From positions 1 through 24,868 of the forward strand of contig CADBPB010000003.1 of the NCBI GenBank assembly GCA_902796525.1: DNA of 24,868 nucleotides, given 5' to 3'. Source of the DNA: an uncultured Erysipelotrichaceae bacterium. Lineage in GTDB: Bacteria; Bacillota_I; Bacilli_A; Erysipelotrichales; Erysipelotrichaceae. The position numbers and the translations under genes are program-made. This document shows positions 13,762 through 21,446 of this stretch, in pieces; within the stretch, counting starts at the first letter, position 1, and each line of letters opens with the position of its first letter. The notes under the pieces were generated by a model, which was not told the origin of the DNA, made no database searches, and was given only the letters and a program-made list of their open reading frames with translations.

Positions 13762-16261
13762 AAGGAAGAAAGAAGAGATCATAGAGAATTATCTGAATGA
13801 AACGTTGGATGATATCGTATCCGATCGTTTTGGCAGTTATTCGAAATATATCATTCAGGAAAGAGCGCTTCCCGATGCCAGAGACGGTTTAAAGCCTGTT
13901 CAGAGAAGGATCCTTTATTCGATGTATATTGATGGGAATACCTTTGAAAAAGCCCACAGGAAGTCTGCAAAGACCGTAGGAAGCGTTATGGGAACATTCC
14001 ACCCGCATGGCGACAGTTCTATCTATGAAGCCATGGTCCGTATGTCGCAGGAATGGAAGATGAACCTTCCTTTGATCGATATGCATGGAAACAACGGTTC
14101 GATCGACGACGATCCTCCTGCCGCCATGCGTTATACCGAAGCGCGACTGGCAAAGTCTGCTGATCTTCTTTTAAAAGATATCAATTATGAGTCTGTCGTT
14201 ATGACGAACAACTATGACGACACGGATCTGGAACCGACCGTTCTTCCTGCGACTTTCCCGCTTCTGCTGGTCAACGGTTCGACCGGTATCGCTTCCGGCT
14301 ATGCAACCAATATCGCTCCGCACAATCTCAACGAAGTCATCGCGGCGACCATCTACCGTCTCAATCATCCGGACTGTTCCTTGGATGAATTGATGGAATT
14401 CATCAAGGGCCCCGATTTTCCAACTGGCGCGATCGTGCAAGGCAAGGAAGAAATCAGAAAAGTCTTTGAAACCGGCAAAGGCAAGGTCGTCGTACGCAGC
14501 AAATGCGAGATCGTCGAACAAAGGACCTGCAACCAGATTATCGTCAGCGAGATCCCTTATGAAGTGATCAAATCCTCTCTGGTAAAAAAGATATCTGATA
14601 TTTATCTGTCTAAACAGATCGAAGGCATCCTCGATGTTCGGGATGAATCCGGCAGAGACGGATTAAAGATCGTGATCGACTGCCGAAAAGAAAACAATGC
14701 CCAGCTGATCCTGAACTATCTGTATAAGAATACCGATCTGCAGATCAATTATTCCTACAACAATGTAGCGATCGTGAACCACAAACCGGTCCTGATGTCG
14801 CTTGAAAGCGCGCTGGATGCGTTTATCGAACATCGGAAAGATGTCGTACTGAAGCGTTCCACGTATCTGAGAGACAAAAAACAGGCCCGTTTGCATATCA
14901 TCGAAGGACTGATCAAGGCGATTTCCATCCTCGATGATGTGATCGCGCTGATCCGTAAATCGAATGACAAGAAAGATGCGAAAGAACGTCTGAAAGCCGC
15001 ATTCCTGTTTACCGAAGAACAGGCGGAAGCCATCGTTTCTTTGCGACTGTATCGTTTATCGAATACAGATATCGTCCAGCTGAAGGAAGAAAACAAACTG
15101 CTGATAAAGGAAATCAATGAACTGAATGCGATCATCGATTCCAAAGAAGTACTGATTTCCGTACTTGTCAATGAACTAAAAAAGATCGACGAGGAACATC
15201 AGATGCCGCGTAAGACGCTCATCGAAGACGAGATCGAAGAAGTCGTCATCGACAAAGTCGCGATGATCGCCAATGAATCCTGCTATATCAGCGTATCCCG
15301 CGACGGATACATCAAACGTTTCTCGGAACGGGCATTTAATGCCAACGAAAACCAGCTCCCGTCGGTAAAAGAAGGAGACGTCCTGATCGGCGTCAAACCG
15401 TGCGATACGCTTGATACGCTGATCCTTTTCACCAACAAAGCCAACTGCGCCTATCTTCCTGTCTATAAGATTGAGGACTGCAAGTTCAAGGATATGGGAA
15501 AACATGTTTCTCATTACGTGAAAATGGAAGGCAATGAAAAAGTCATAGGAGCGATCATCGTCAAGAATTTCGAGACTTATGCTTTCCTGATCACAGCGAC
15601 GAAGAAAGGCATGGTCAAGAAGACATCGCTGCCTAGAATGACTTTGGAGCGCACTTCCAAAGCCGTGTCCTGCATGAAACTGAAGGGGGACGATGAACTG
15701 GCTGCCGTCAGTATCTGTTACGCCAACGACGATCTTTTCCTGATCACCAAAGGTGGCATGTGCAATCATTATTCATCCGAGATCATCTCTGATATCGCTC
15801 TGAAAGCCCAGGGTGTCATGGGCATGAATGTCCGGGAAGACGAGCTTGCTGCAGTGGTCGTCGACCGTCATGACAACGAAGAGATCCTGCTGAGCACTAG
15901 CAAAGGCGGCTTCAAGCGTCTGCACAAAGCAAGCCTTCCTTATACTTCGCGCAATACGAAGGGTTATTCGCTGTTCAAGCAGATTAAATCCAATCCGCAT
16001 TTCATCAGCAAGTCTCAGATGGTCTCCAGCTACGATATCTTGTATGTTTCTGAAAGCGATCAGCTGAAAGAACTGAACGTTTCCGAGATTCCGTTCATGG
16101 AGACGGATAAGTCATTCTCCAATCCATTGAATATCAAAAACGAATATTTTTACCTCAAAAAGGATATGACCGATATCATAGATGTGGAGATCATCGATCT
16201 TCCGGAAGATTATTATCTGAACGGGAATGAAGAAACCGAACAGATCCCGTTGTTTGAATAA
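13754..16261 (+). CDS. parC: DNA topoisomerase IV subunit A
   Basis: ParC cuts and rejoins DNA in topoisomerase IV. The product is 835 residues, in the ParC range. The breakage-reunion domain has RALPDARDGLKPVQRRILYSM and the quinolone-determining segment HPHGDSSIYEAMVRM, with Ser88 and Glu92 at the two positions most often altered in resistant strains, so it appears unmutated there. The catalytic Tyr127 is in AMRYTEARL. A coiled-coil hinge is seen near residues 440-470. The C-terminal beta-pinwheel follows (YISVSRDGYIKRF, KKGMVKKTSL, GGFKRLHKASL), and none of its blades carries the QRRGGKG GyrA box that marks gyrase. The start lies inside the end of parE, and one base separates the stop from yqeG. 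Confidence 0.95.
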   Translation: MARRKKEEIIENYLNETLDDIVSDRFGSYSKYIIQERALPDARDGLKPVQRRILYSMYIDGNTFEKAHRKSAKTVGSVMGTFHPHGDSSIYEAMVRMSQEWKMNLPLIDMHGNNGSIDDDPPAAMRYTEARLAKSADLLLKDINYESVVMTNNYDDTDLEPTVLPATFPLLLVNGSTGIASGYATNIAPHNLNEVIAATIYRLNHPDCSLDELMEFIKGPDFPTGAIVQGKEEIRKVFETGKGKVVVRSKCEIVEQRTCNQIIVSEIPYEVIKSSLVKKISDIYLSKQIEGILDVRDESGRDGLKIVIDCRKENNAQLILNYLYKNTDLQINYSYNNVAIVNHKPVLMSLESALDAFIEHRKDVVLKRSTYLRDKKQARLHIIEGLIKAISILDDVIALIRKSNDKKDAKERLKAAFLFTEEQAEAIVSLRLYRLSNTDIVQLKEENKLLIKEINELNAIIDSKEVLISVLVNELKKIDEEHQMPRKTLIEDEIEEVVIDKVAMIANESCYISVSRDGYIKRFSERAFNANENQLPSVKEGDVLIGVKPCDTLDTLILFTNKANCAYLPVYKIEDCKFKDMGKHVSHYVKMEGNEKVIGAIIVKNFETYAFLITATKKGMVKKTSLPRMTLERTSKAVSCMKLKGDDELAAVSICYANDDLFLITKGGMCNHYSSEIISDIALKAQGVMGMNVREDELAAVVVDRHDNEEILLSTSKGGFKRLHKASLPYTSRNTKGYSLFKQIKSNPHFISKSQMVSSYDILYVSESDQLKELNVSEIPFMETDKSFSNPLNIKNEYFYLKKDMTDIIDVEIIDLPEDYYLNGNEETEQIPLFE

Positions 16262-16262
16262 A

Positions 16263-16757
16263 ATGGCATTGTTCCGACCGAAAGAAAAGATAGATATATT
16301 TACCGATTTCCATCCTGCCGATTATGCGGACCGTTTTGACATGATCTTTCTGGATATCGACAATACGATGGCGGAACCGGATGTCGGCATGCTGGATGAA
16401 AGAAACAGGGCATTCATCCAGGATCTACTGAACAATGGCTTTAAAGTAGTCATCCTTTCCAATAATTATGAAAAAAGAGTCACGGATTTTATCCAGGATA
16501 TGAAGATCGACTATAAGCATTTCGCCATGAAGCCTTTGCCTTTTGCCTACTGGCAGATGTGCAGAAAGATGGGCATAAAGCCATCCAGGACCATCATGCT
16601 GGGAGATCAGCTGCTGACGGATATCCTTGGCGCTAATCTGAGCGGATGCTACGGGATCTATACGAAACAGCTCTATGAAAAAGACACCCCGACGACCGCG
16701 CGCAATCGCAGGATCGAAAACCTGATATGGAGATATTTGCTGCATGAAAAAGTGTAA
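16263..16757 (+). CDS. yqeG: YqeG family HAD phosphatase (PgpP-like)
   Basis: A 164-residue HAD-superfamily phosphatase. The nucleophile motif is FLDIDNTMAEP (about residues 32-42), motif II is VVILSNNYEKR, and the motif III/IV region is MLGDQLLTDILGAN (about 112-125). Plant and yeast relatives dephosphorylate phosphatidylglycerophosphate; whether this bacterial protein does so is inference. The ATG at 16263 is preferred over an in-frame ATG at 16227 because the product then aligns with the B. subtilis YqeG N-terminus and does not overlap parC. No good Shine-Dalgarno precedes it, so expression probably relies on coupling to parC, whose stop is one base away. It overlaps yqeH by 14 bases. Confidence 0.9.
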   Translation: MALFRPKEKIDIFTDFHPADYADRFDMIFLDIDNTMAEPDVGMLDERNRAFIQDLLNNGFKVVILSNNYEKRVTDFIQDMKIDYKHFAMKPLPFAYWQMCRKMGIKPSRTIMLGDQLLTDILGANLSGCYGIYTKQLYEKDTPTTARNRRIENLIWRYLLHEKV

Positions 16758-17787
16758 AGGCTGCGGAACGCCGCTACAGATGGAATCTCCCGAGAAAAAC
16801 GGGTATGTCAGAGACCTGGGACAGGATTACTGTCAGCGCTGTTTCCGCCTGATCCATTATGATGATGTGACGCATTTCAAGGCAGATCACTTGAATAATG
16901 TGTATATTCTGGATACCTTCGAGCGTTACCGTAACGACCTTTTCGTACTGATCGTCGACGTACTGGATATTTTCTGTCTTCCGGAAGACGATCTGTTGGA
17001 AACCTTCAAGGACAAGGATACCGTCCTTATCATCAACAAGACCGATATCCTTCCCATTAACATCCGAAATGAAAAACTGGAAATAATTTATACGAAAAAG
17101 ATCAAAGAACTGCGCAAGACGTATCCTAGGATCAAAGCCGCCATCATGACGAACCGATATGAAAACGAATTCAATGATAGATTCTACGAGGTCGTAAATG
17201 AACTGGGATATCAGAGGGTTCTATTTGCCGGTCGGACGAATGCAGGCAAATCTACCCTGATCAACAAGCTTCTCGAAGAAGAGCGTCTCACGACCTCCAT
17301 CTATCCGGGAACGACCCTGAATGAAACGATCATCGAACATGACGGATATACTTTCATCGATACACCAGGCCTGCTGGATAGCGAGAACTATACGACATAT
17401 CTGGATCTGAAGATGAACAAGCTCCTGAAGATCTCCCGGCCGATCCGTCCGCAGGTCTTTCAGCTCAACAGCAGACAGTCTTATTTCTTTGAAGGCCTGT
17501 TGAGAGTGGATGTCGATCCTGCCGATCAGGCAAGTGTCGTATTCTATGTGCCAAACGACTACAAGATACATCGCAGTCCTTTTGCAAAAGCGGATCAGTA
17601 TTATCAAAAGAACTCTAAAGATTTTGTGCTGAAATCTCTCATAAACAAAAAAGAAAACTATACGATAAAGAAACAGCAGTTATTCGTGATCAAAGGAATG
17701 GGCATGCTGAAGGTCAGCGGAGAAAGCAGGATCACGATCCATGTCCATAAGAATGTGAAGATATATGGAAGCGAGGTGGAGATCTGA
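16744..17787 (+). CDS. yqeH: Ribosome biogenesis GTPase YqeH (circularly permuted)
   Basis: YqeH is a permuted GTPase needed for 30S subunit assembly. The product is 347 residues. An N-terminal zinc finger has Cys4, Cys7, Cys30 and Cys33. The GTPase motifs appear in the permuted order: G4 NKTD at 98-101, then G1 GRTNAGKST at 163-171, G2 threonines at 190-191 in YPGTTLNE, and G3 DTPG at 206-209. A C-terminal domain of about 120 residues follows. The start lies within the last codons of yqeG, with TGGAGA at 16728-16733 as ribosome binding site; the stop shares one base with yhbY. In B. subtilis aroE separates yqeH from yhbY; here it does not. Confidence 0.96.
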   Translation: MKKCKGCGTPLQMESPEKNGYVRDLGQDYCQRCFRLIHYDDVTHFKADHLNNVYILDTFERYRNDLFVLIVDVLDIFCLPEDDLLETFKDKDTVLIINKTDILPINIRNEKLEIIYTKKIKELRKTYPRIKAAIMTNRYENEFNDRFYEVVNELGYQRVLFAGRTNAGKSTLINKLLEEERLTTSIYPGTTLNETIIEHDGYTFIDTPGLLDSENYTTYLDLKMNKLLKISRPIRPQVFQLNSRQSYFFEGLLRVDVDPADQASVVFYVPNDYKIHRSPFAKADQYYQKNSKDFVLKSLINKKENYTIKKQQLFVIKGMGMLKVSGESRITIHVHKNVKIYGSEVEI

Positions 17788-18074
17788 TGCTGAATGGAAA
17801 ACAGAAGCGTTATTTAAGGGCGCTGGCCGTCAATGAGAAAGCTTTGTTTCAGATCGGAAAGGAAGGATTGACGGAAAATCTGATCGTTTCCTTGAAACAG
17901 GCGCTCGCTAAAAGAGAACTGTTGAAAATCGCCGTTCTGAAAAGCTGCGAGATTCCGGAGAACGAACTGATCATCGATCTTTTGGCTGCGACGGGAAGCG
18001 AGCTGGTGCAGCATGTCGGCAGAAACATGATCATCTTCAAGAGGTCCAAGGAGAAAGTCATCGATCTGCCATGA
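17787..18074 (+). CDS. yhbY: YhbY family CRM-domain RNA-binding protein
   Basis: A 95-residue single CRM (KH-like) domain protein of the YhbY/YqeI family, which associates with pre-50S ribosomal particles. The diagnostic parts are LNGKQKRYLRALA, the loop QIGKEGLTENLI at about residues 22-33, and the closing VQHVGRNMIIFKRS. The length fits the family. Its start overlaps the yqeH stop by one base, with a purine-rich GGAGGTGGAG just upstream in yqeH. Its stop overlaps the yqeK start by four bases. Confidence 0.94.
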   Translation: MLNGKQKRYLRALAVNEKALFQIGKEGLTENLIVSLKQALAKRELLKIAVLKSCEIPENELIIDLLAATGSELVQHVGRNMIIFKRSKEKVIDLP

Positions 18075-18655
18075 AGATGGAAGAATTGAGCTTCGATCGT
18101 TTCATGTCGCTGCCATCGAAAGACAGAAGAAGGGTACTTACGGATCCTGAACTGCTTGCGATCATGGTAAGAAAGAATCTGAACGATCATCGTTATGCCC
18201 ACAGCGTATCGGTCGCAGAATGTGCATCAAGGTTGGCGGAAAGGTGGCATCTCGATCCGAAAAAAGCGTATCTCGCCGGATTGCTGCATGACTGTACCAA
18301 AGATTTTCCGGAAACGTTCCATGATGAATACTTCAAATATTACGATCCGGATAAGATCGCTTATCCTGAAGGCGTCAAACATTCGTTTTCGGCGAAATAC
18401 TATCTGAAAGAAAAGCTGAATTTCCATGACAAAGACATCCTGAACGCGATCTACAATCATACGATCTGCCTCAGCAAAGACAGACTATCGCTGATTCTGT
18501 TCATCAGCGACAAACGGGAACCGCTAAGAAGGATCGATGATGAAATCATGGAAATGGCATTCCAGGATCTGTATAAAGCCTATGATCTGCTGGATCATGA
18601 TGTGGAAAGGTACTTGAATGAACGAAACGAAAGATTTATTAAGAATCGCCTATGA
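18071..18655 (+). CDS. yqeK: YqeK family HD-domain hydrolase (probable diadenosine tetraphosphatase)
   Basis: A 194-residue HD phosphohydrolase. Characterised YqeK proteins split diadenosine tetraphosphate symmetrically into two ADP; that activity is assumed by family. Metal ligands are visible: His44 in RYAHSVSVA, the His73-Asp74 doublet in LLHDCTKDF, His104 in GVKHSFSAKY, His130 in YNHTI and Asp147 in ISDKREPLRR. An N-terminal extension of about 35 residues precedes the domain. In B. subtilis nadD sits between yhbY and yqeK; here the two genes overlap by ATGA, so nadD is missing from the locus. The 3' end overlaps rsfS by 38 bases, which is long. Confidence 0.93.
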   Translation: MKMEELSFDRFMSLPSKDRRRVLTDPELLAIMVRKNLNDHRYAHSVSVAECASRLAERWHLDPKKAYLAGLLHDCTKDFPETFHDEYFKYYDPDKIAYPEGVKHSFSAKYYLKEKLNFHDKDILNAIYNHTICLSKDRLSLILFISDKREPLRRIDDEIMEMAFQDLYKAYDLLDHDVERYLNERNERFIKNRL

Positions 18656-18959
18656 CGCGATGGACGAGAAGCAGGCATCCGATATCGTGGTGCTTGATTT
18701 TCGTCATACATCGCCGTTTGTCGATTATTTCATCATTGCGGATGCCAGAAATCAGCGGATGGCGCAATCGATCATCGAAAATGTCGAAGACAAAGCACTG
18801 GAAGCCGGGTATCCCGTAAAACAGCGCTATGTCGAAAAAACGACCAAATGGCTGCTGATCGATCTGGGCAGCATCGTCTGCCACGTATTCTATGACGGAG
18901 AACGGGAGCTTTACAATCTGGAGGGTCTATGGAAGGATCTGCCAACAGTCAAAATGTAA
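18618..18959 (+). CDS. rsfS: Ribosomal silencing factor RsfS
   Basis: RsfS binds L14 and blocks joining of the ribosomal subunits, saving energy when nutrients run low. The product is 113 residues, normal length. Key parts are KQASDIVVLDFRHTSPFVDYFIIADARNQRMAQ (split from about residue 18 to 50), WLLIDLGSIVCHVF at about 78-91 and the closing YNLEGLWKDLP. Its start lies 38 bases inside yqeK, with GGAAAGG at 18604-18610 as ribosome binding site. Its 3' end overlaps the next gene by 31 bases. Close packing suggests translational coupling. Confidence 0.95.
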   Translation: MNETKDLLRIAYDAMDEKQASDIVVLDFRHTSPFVDYFIIADARNQRMAQSIIENVEDKALEAGYPVKQRYVEKTTKWLLIDLGSIVCHVFYDGERELYNLEGLWKDLPTVKM

Positions 18960-19630
18960 ACAACTATACCATTCTTGCCCGCTATTATGACGAATTGCTT
19001 CAGGACGAAGATTCTTTGAGCCTGTGGCTGAACTATATCGAAAGCGAGCCTTTTCAAAGCGTTCTTGAACTGGCTTCCGGTTCCGGTGTCATGGCAGGGA
19101 TCCTGAAGAAGAAGGGATATGATATCATCGCTTCCGATATCTCTCAAGAGATGAAAGAAGCGGCAAAAGAAAACTATGACGGCGACTATCTGCTTTTGAA
19201 TATGACGGATTATGCTCTGCCAGAACGATTTGATCTGGTCCTGTGCATCTGCGATTCCATCAATTATCTGTATCCGGAAGAACTGGATGATTTCTTCCGT
19301 TGCGCTTTCGAACATCTGCATCAGAACGGCCGGCTTATCTTCGATATGCATCATCCGGAACGAATCAACGAATTCAAGGAAGAATATATCGAAGAAGGCT
19401 ACGTAAATGATATGCCTTATCAGTGGACGATCGATTCAGATGCATATGACAGTACCATCTGCGAACATTTTACGTTTTATACGAAAGATGGTATGATACA
19501 GGAAAATCATCTTCAGCATGTGTTTGCGATAGATGAGATCAAGGAAAAGATGCTGAAATACTTTGATGTTGAAATCATCGAAGATTTCGTTCCTGACGAA
19601 AAAATACTGGTGATAGGTAGGAAAAAATGA
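18929..19630 (+). CDS. yqeM: Class I SAM-dependent methyltransferase (YqeM-like)
   Basis: The 233-residue product has a Rossmann-type methyltransferase fold. The SAM-binding motif I is VLELASGSGVMAGILKKKGY at about residues 45-64, followed by acidic loop ASDISQEM and later FDLVLCICDSINYL. The substrate is unknown; position after rsfS matches B. subtilis yqeM. The ATG at 18929 lies 31 bases inside rsfS, preceded by GAGGGT at close spacing. YqeM proteins often begin nearer to the YARYYDELL segment, so some N-terminal residues may be extra. It overlaps the mtn start by ATGA, linking a methyl-transferring enzyme with one that removes adenosylhomocysteine. Confidence 0.9.
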   Translation: MEGSANSQNVNNYTILARYYDELLQDEDSLSLWLNYIESEPFQSVLELASGSGVMAGILKKKGYDIIASDISQEMKEAAKENYDGDYLLLNMTDYALPERFDLVLCICDSINYLYPEELDDFFRCAFEHLHQNGRLIFDMHHPERINEFKEEYIEEGYVNDMPYQWTIDSDAYDSTICEHFTFYTKDGMIQENHLQHVFAIDEIKEKMLKYFDVEIIEDFVPDEKILVIGRKK

Positions 19631-20325
19631 TTTGTGTGATCTGTGCGATGCAGGAAGAACTGGATGCCTTGCTGGGATTAATGGATGGTATAAGTGTTTC
19701 TGAAGGTCAGAGGCTTTTTTATCATGGCGAAATCCTGAATAACGCCTACTACAAAGGCAGGATCGAAGGAAAAGAGATTGTAGCTACCAGAAGCGGCGTC
19801 GGCATGGTCTACGCGACGATCGCGGCAACGAATCTGATCCGCGACTGTCATCCGGAACTGGTCATCAACCTGGGCGTTGCCGGTTCTTTGCATCCGGATG
19901 TCCATGTGAATGATATCGTGGTCGCCGATCAGGCAGCCAACTGGCGTTTTGAAGCGCCTGGCTGGGACCGGAAGTTCGATTCTGTTTTCTGCAGTTTTCC
20001 CTGCGATGTAAAGGCTGTCGATATCACGCGCTCGCTTGGCATGAAACATGTAAAGACAGGCCCGATCGTTTCAGCCGATGAATTCATCCGTTACAAAAGA
20101 CAGACCGACGTCATCAAAAAGTATTATCCGGAAGCATTGGCAGGAGAAATGGAAGGCGCAGCCGTCGCCAATACCTGCTATGCCCATCATATCCCTTGCG
20201 CGGTGATCCGTTCGATTTCCGATGAGACGCTGGTCAATGGCGGATATAAAGAATTCGATTTCAACCTGTCAACCGTCTGCAAGACGGCGGCTGTTTTGTG
20301 CAAGGAAATCATCAAGAGGTATTAA
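19627..20325 (+). CDS. mtn: 5'-methylthioadenosine/S-adenosylhomocysteine nucleosidase
   Basis: This enzyme cleaves adenine from methylthioadenosine and S-adenosylhomocysteine, clearing the by-products of SAM use. The 232-residue product has the expected active-site residues: Glu11 in AMQEELDAL, RSGVGMVYA for the substrate loop, Glu176 in GEMEGAAVA and the catalytic Asp199 in RSISDET, matching Glu12, Glu174 and Asp197 of the E. coli enzyme. The start overlaps the methyltransferase stop by four bases; one base separates its stop from dnaD. The neighbourhood with a methyltransferase is biochemically sensible, although mtn is not a usual member of this locus. Confidence 0.96.
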   Translation: MICVICAMQEELDALLGLMDGISVSEGQRLFYHGEILNNAYYKGRIEGKEIVATRSGVGMVYATIAATNLIRDCHPELVINLGVAGSLHPDVHVNDIVVADQAANWRFEAPGWDRKFDSVFCSFPCDVKAVDITRSLGMKHVKTGPIVSADEFIRYKRQTDVIKKYYPEALAGEMEGAAVANTCYAHHIPCAVIRSISDETLVNGGYKEFDFNLSTVCKTAAVLCKEIIKRY

Positions 20326-20326
20326 G

Positions 20327-20827
20327 ATGAAGAAGTGGTACAAAGAATCTTATTTCGACCGCCAGAACTGGATCCTGGAGAATTATGATCAGCTGAATCT
20401 AAGCAGTGACGAGACGCTGTTCCTTTTGCTGGTGGAACTGGCAAAAAAGAATCGGAAAACGATTACTTACGACTATCTGTCGAAAAAACTGAATAAAACC
20501 AGTACGGAAGTGGATAAAATGATCGCCGATCTTGTTTCGAAACATTATCTGAAACTGTCGGCCAATGAAAAAGGACTGATTTTCGATTATGATGAGATCT
20601 TCGAATTCGATCCGAACAGCTATGAGATCAGCGACGAGAAGGATCTTTACGATATCACTTCCGATGTATTTAATAAGCCTCTTTCGCTGACGGAACTGCA
20701 GAAAATGAATGATCTGCTGGAACAGTACGGGAAGGAACATTTCATCGAAGCATTAAGGATCGCGGAAGCGCAAAGAAAACTGTCCATGTCCTATATCGAA
20801 GGCATTTTACGCAATGACAAAAAGTGA
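20327..20827 (+). CDS. dnaD: DnaD-like replication/primosome protein
   Basis: The product is 166 residues, shorter than B. subtilis DnaD (about 232) but with both expected parts. The N-terminal winged-helix region is about residues 20-75 (LSSDETLFLLLVELAKK, KKLNKTSTEVDKMIADLV). The C-terminal DnaD/DnaB2 helical domain is about 110-165 (FNKPLSLTELQKMNDLLEQYG, HFIEALRIAEAQ, YIEGILRN). DnaD helps load the replicative helicase in Bacillota. The frame is open upstream into mtn, but the ATG at 20327 is preferred: AAGAGG lies at 20314-20319 and the product starts like the family. Position directly before nth, which it overlaps by 14 bases, is the conserved Bacillota arrangement. Confidence 0.9.
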   Translation: MKKWYKESYFDRQNWILENYDQLNLSSDETLFLLLVELAKKNRKTITYDYLSKKLNKTSTEVDKMIADLVSKHYLKLSANEKGLIFDYDEIFEFDPNSYEISDEKDLYDITSDVFNKPLSLTELQKMNDLLEQYGKEHFIEALRIAEAQRKLSMSYIEGILRNDKK

Positions 20828-21434
20828 AACGATCGTAAACGAGCTGGAAAAGCTCTATCCCGATGCGCATTGCGAACTGAATCACCGCAATGATTTTGAA
20901 CTTCTGATCGCCGTCAGTCTGTCTGCGCAGACCACGGATGAAAGGGTCAACAGTGTGACGCCGGTCTTGTTTGAAAAGTATCCGGATGCTTATACGCTGG
21001 CAAATGCCGATCTTAGCGATGTGGAAACAATCATTCGACCGATCGGTCTGTATCGCAATAAAGCAAGAAATATCGTTTCTATCGCCAATCAACTGATACA
21101 GCTGCATAACGGAAAGGTTCCGAATGACCGTGAAGCTCTGGAGAACCTGCGCGGCGTAGGACGGAAGACAGCCAACATCATCTTAAACAACTGTTTCGAT
21201 GTACCGGCATTTGCCGTAGATACGCATGTCACAAGAGTCGCCAAACGTCTGCAGATCGCTGACGCGGATGATGATGTCCTGGCGATCGAAAAAAAACTGA
21301 TGGAGTACTTTCCGCGCGAACGCTGGGGAAAACTGCATCATCAGTTCATCTTTTTCGGCAGATACAAATGCAAGGCGGTCAAACCGGATTGCACTGATTG
21401 CCCACTGAAAGAATACTGTAATCACTTGGCGTGA
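20814..21434 (+). CDS. nth: Endonuclease III (DNA glycosylase/AP lyase)
   Basis: Nth removes oxidised pyrimidines and nicks the abasic site. The 206-residue product has the helix-hairpin-helix LRGVGRKTANIIL (112-124) with catalytic Lys118, catalytic Asp136 in AVDTHVTRV, and the [4Fe-4S] site Cys186-x6-Cys193-x2-Cys196-x5-Cys202 at the C-terminus. It is the last gene of the cluster that starts at parE. Its final bases overlap the end of the DUF1846 gene on the other strand by 13 bases, and its stop codon lies within its own terminator hairpin. Confidence 0.97.
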   Translation: MTKSETIVNELEKLYPDAHCELNHRNDFELLIAVSLSAQTTDERVNSVTPVLFEKYPDAYTLANADLSDVETIIRPIGLYRNKARNIVSIANQLIQLHNGKVPNDREALENLRGVGRKTANIILNNCFDVPAFAVDTHVTRVAKRLQIADADDDVLAIEKKLMEYFPRERWGKLHHQFIFFGRYKCKAVKPDCTDCPLKEYCNHLA

Positions 21435-21446
21435 TACAGTTTTTTT
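21416..21446 (+). terminator. Intrinsic terminator built into the nth stop and the DUF1846 C-terminal codons
   Basis: CTGTA-A-TCAC (21416-21425) pairs with GTGA-TACAG (21431-21439) with one bulged A and a five-base loop, followed by seven T's (21440-21446). The hairpin includes nth's last codons and stop, and on the minus strand codes for the end of the DUF1846 protein. It lacks a T-run on the minus strand, so it should act on nth only. Confidence 0.8.

Noticed and set aside
11836..16261. Gyrase (gyrB-gyrA) instead of topoisomerase IV
   Set aside because: The A subunit has no QRRGGKG box in its C-terminal domain, and the B subunit has ParE-like GGYKTAGGLHGVG and GMHKSGK segments.
16227..16262. 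Longer YqeG start inside parC
   Set aside because: The extra residues are not family-like, and the start at 16263 aligns with known YqeG.
20222..20326. Longer DnaD start inside mtn
   Set aside because: The 35 extra residues are Arg/Ser-rich out-of-frame mtn sequence; the ATG at 20327 has its own Shine-Dalgarno.
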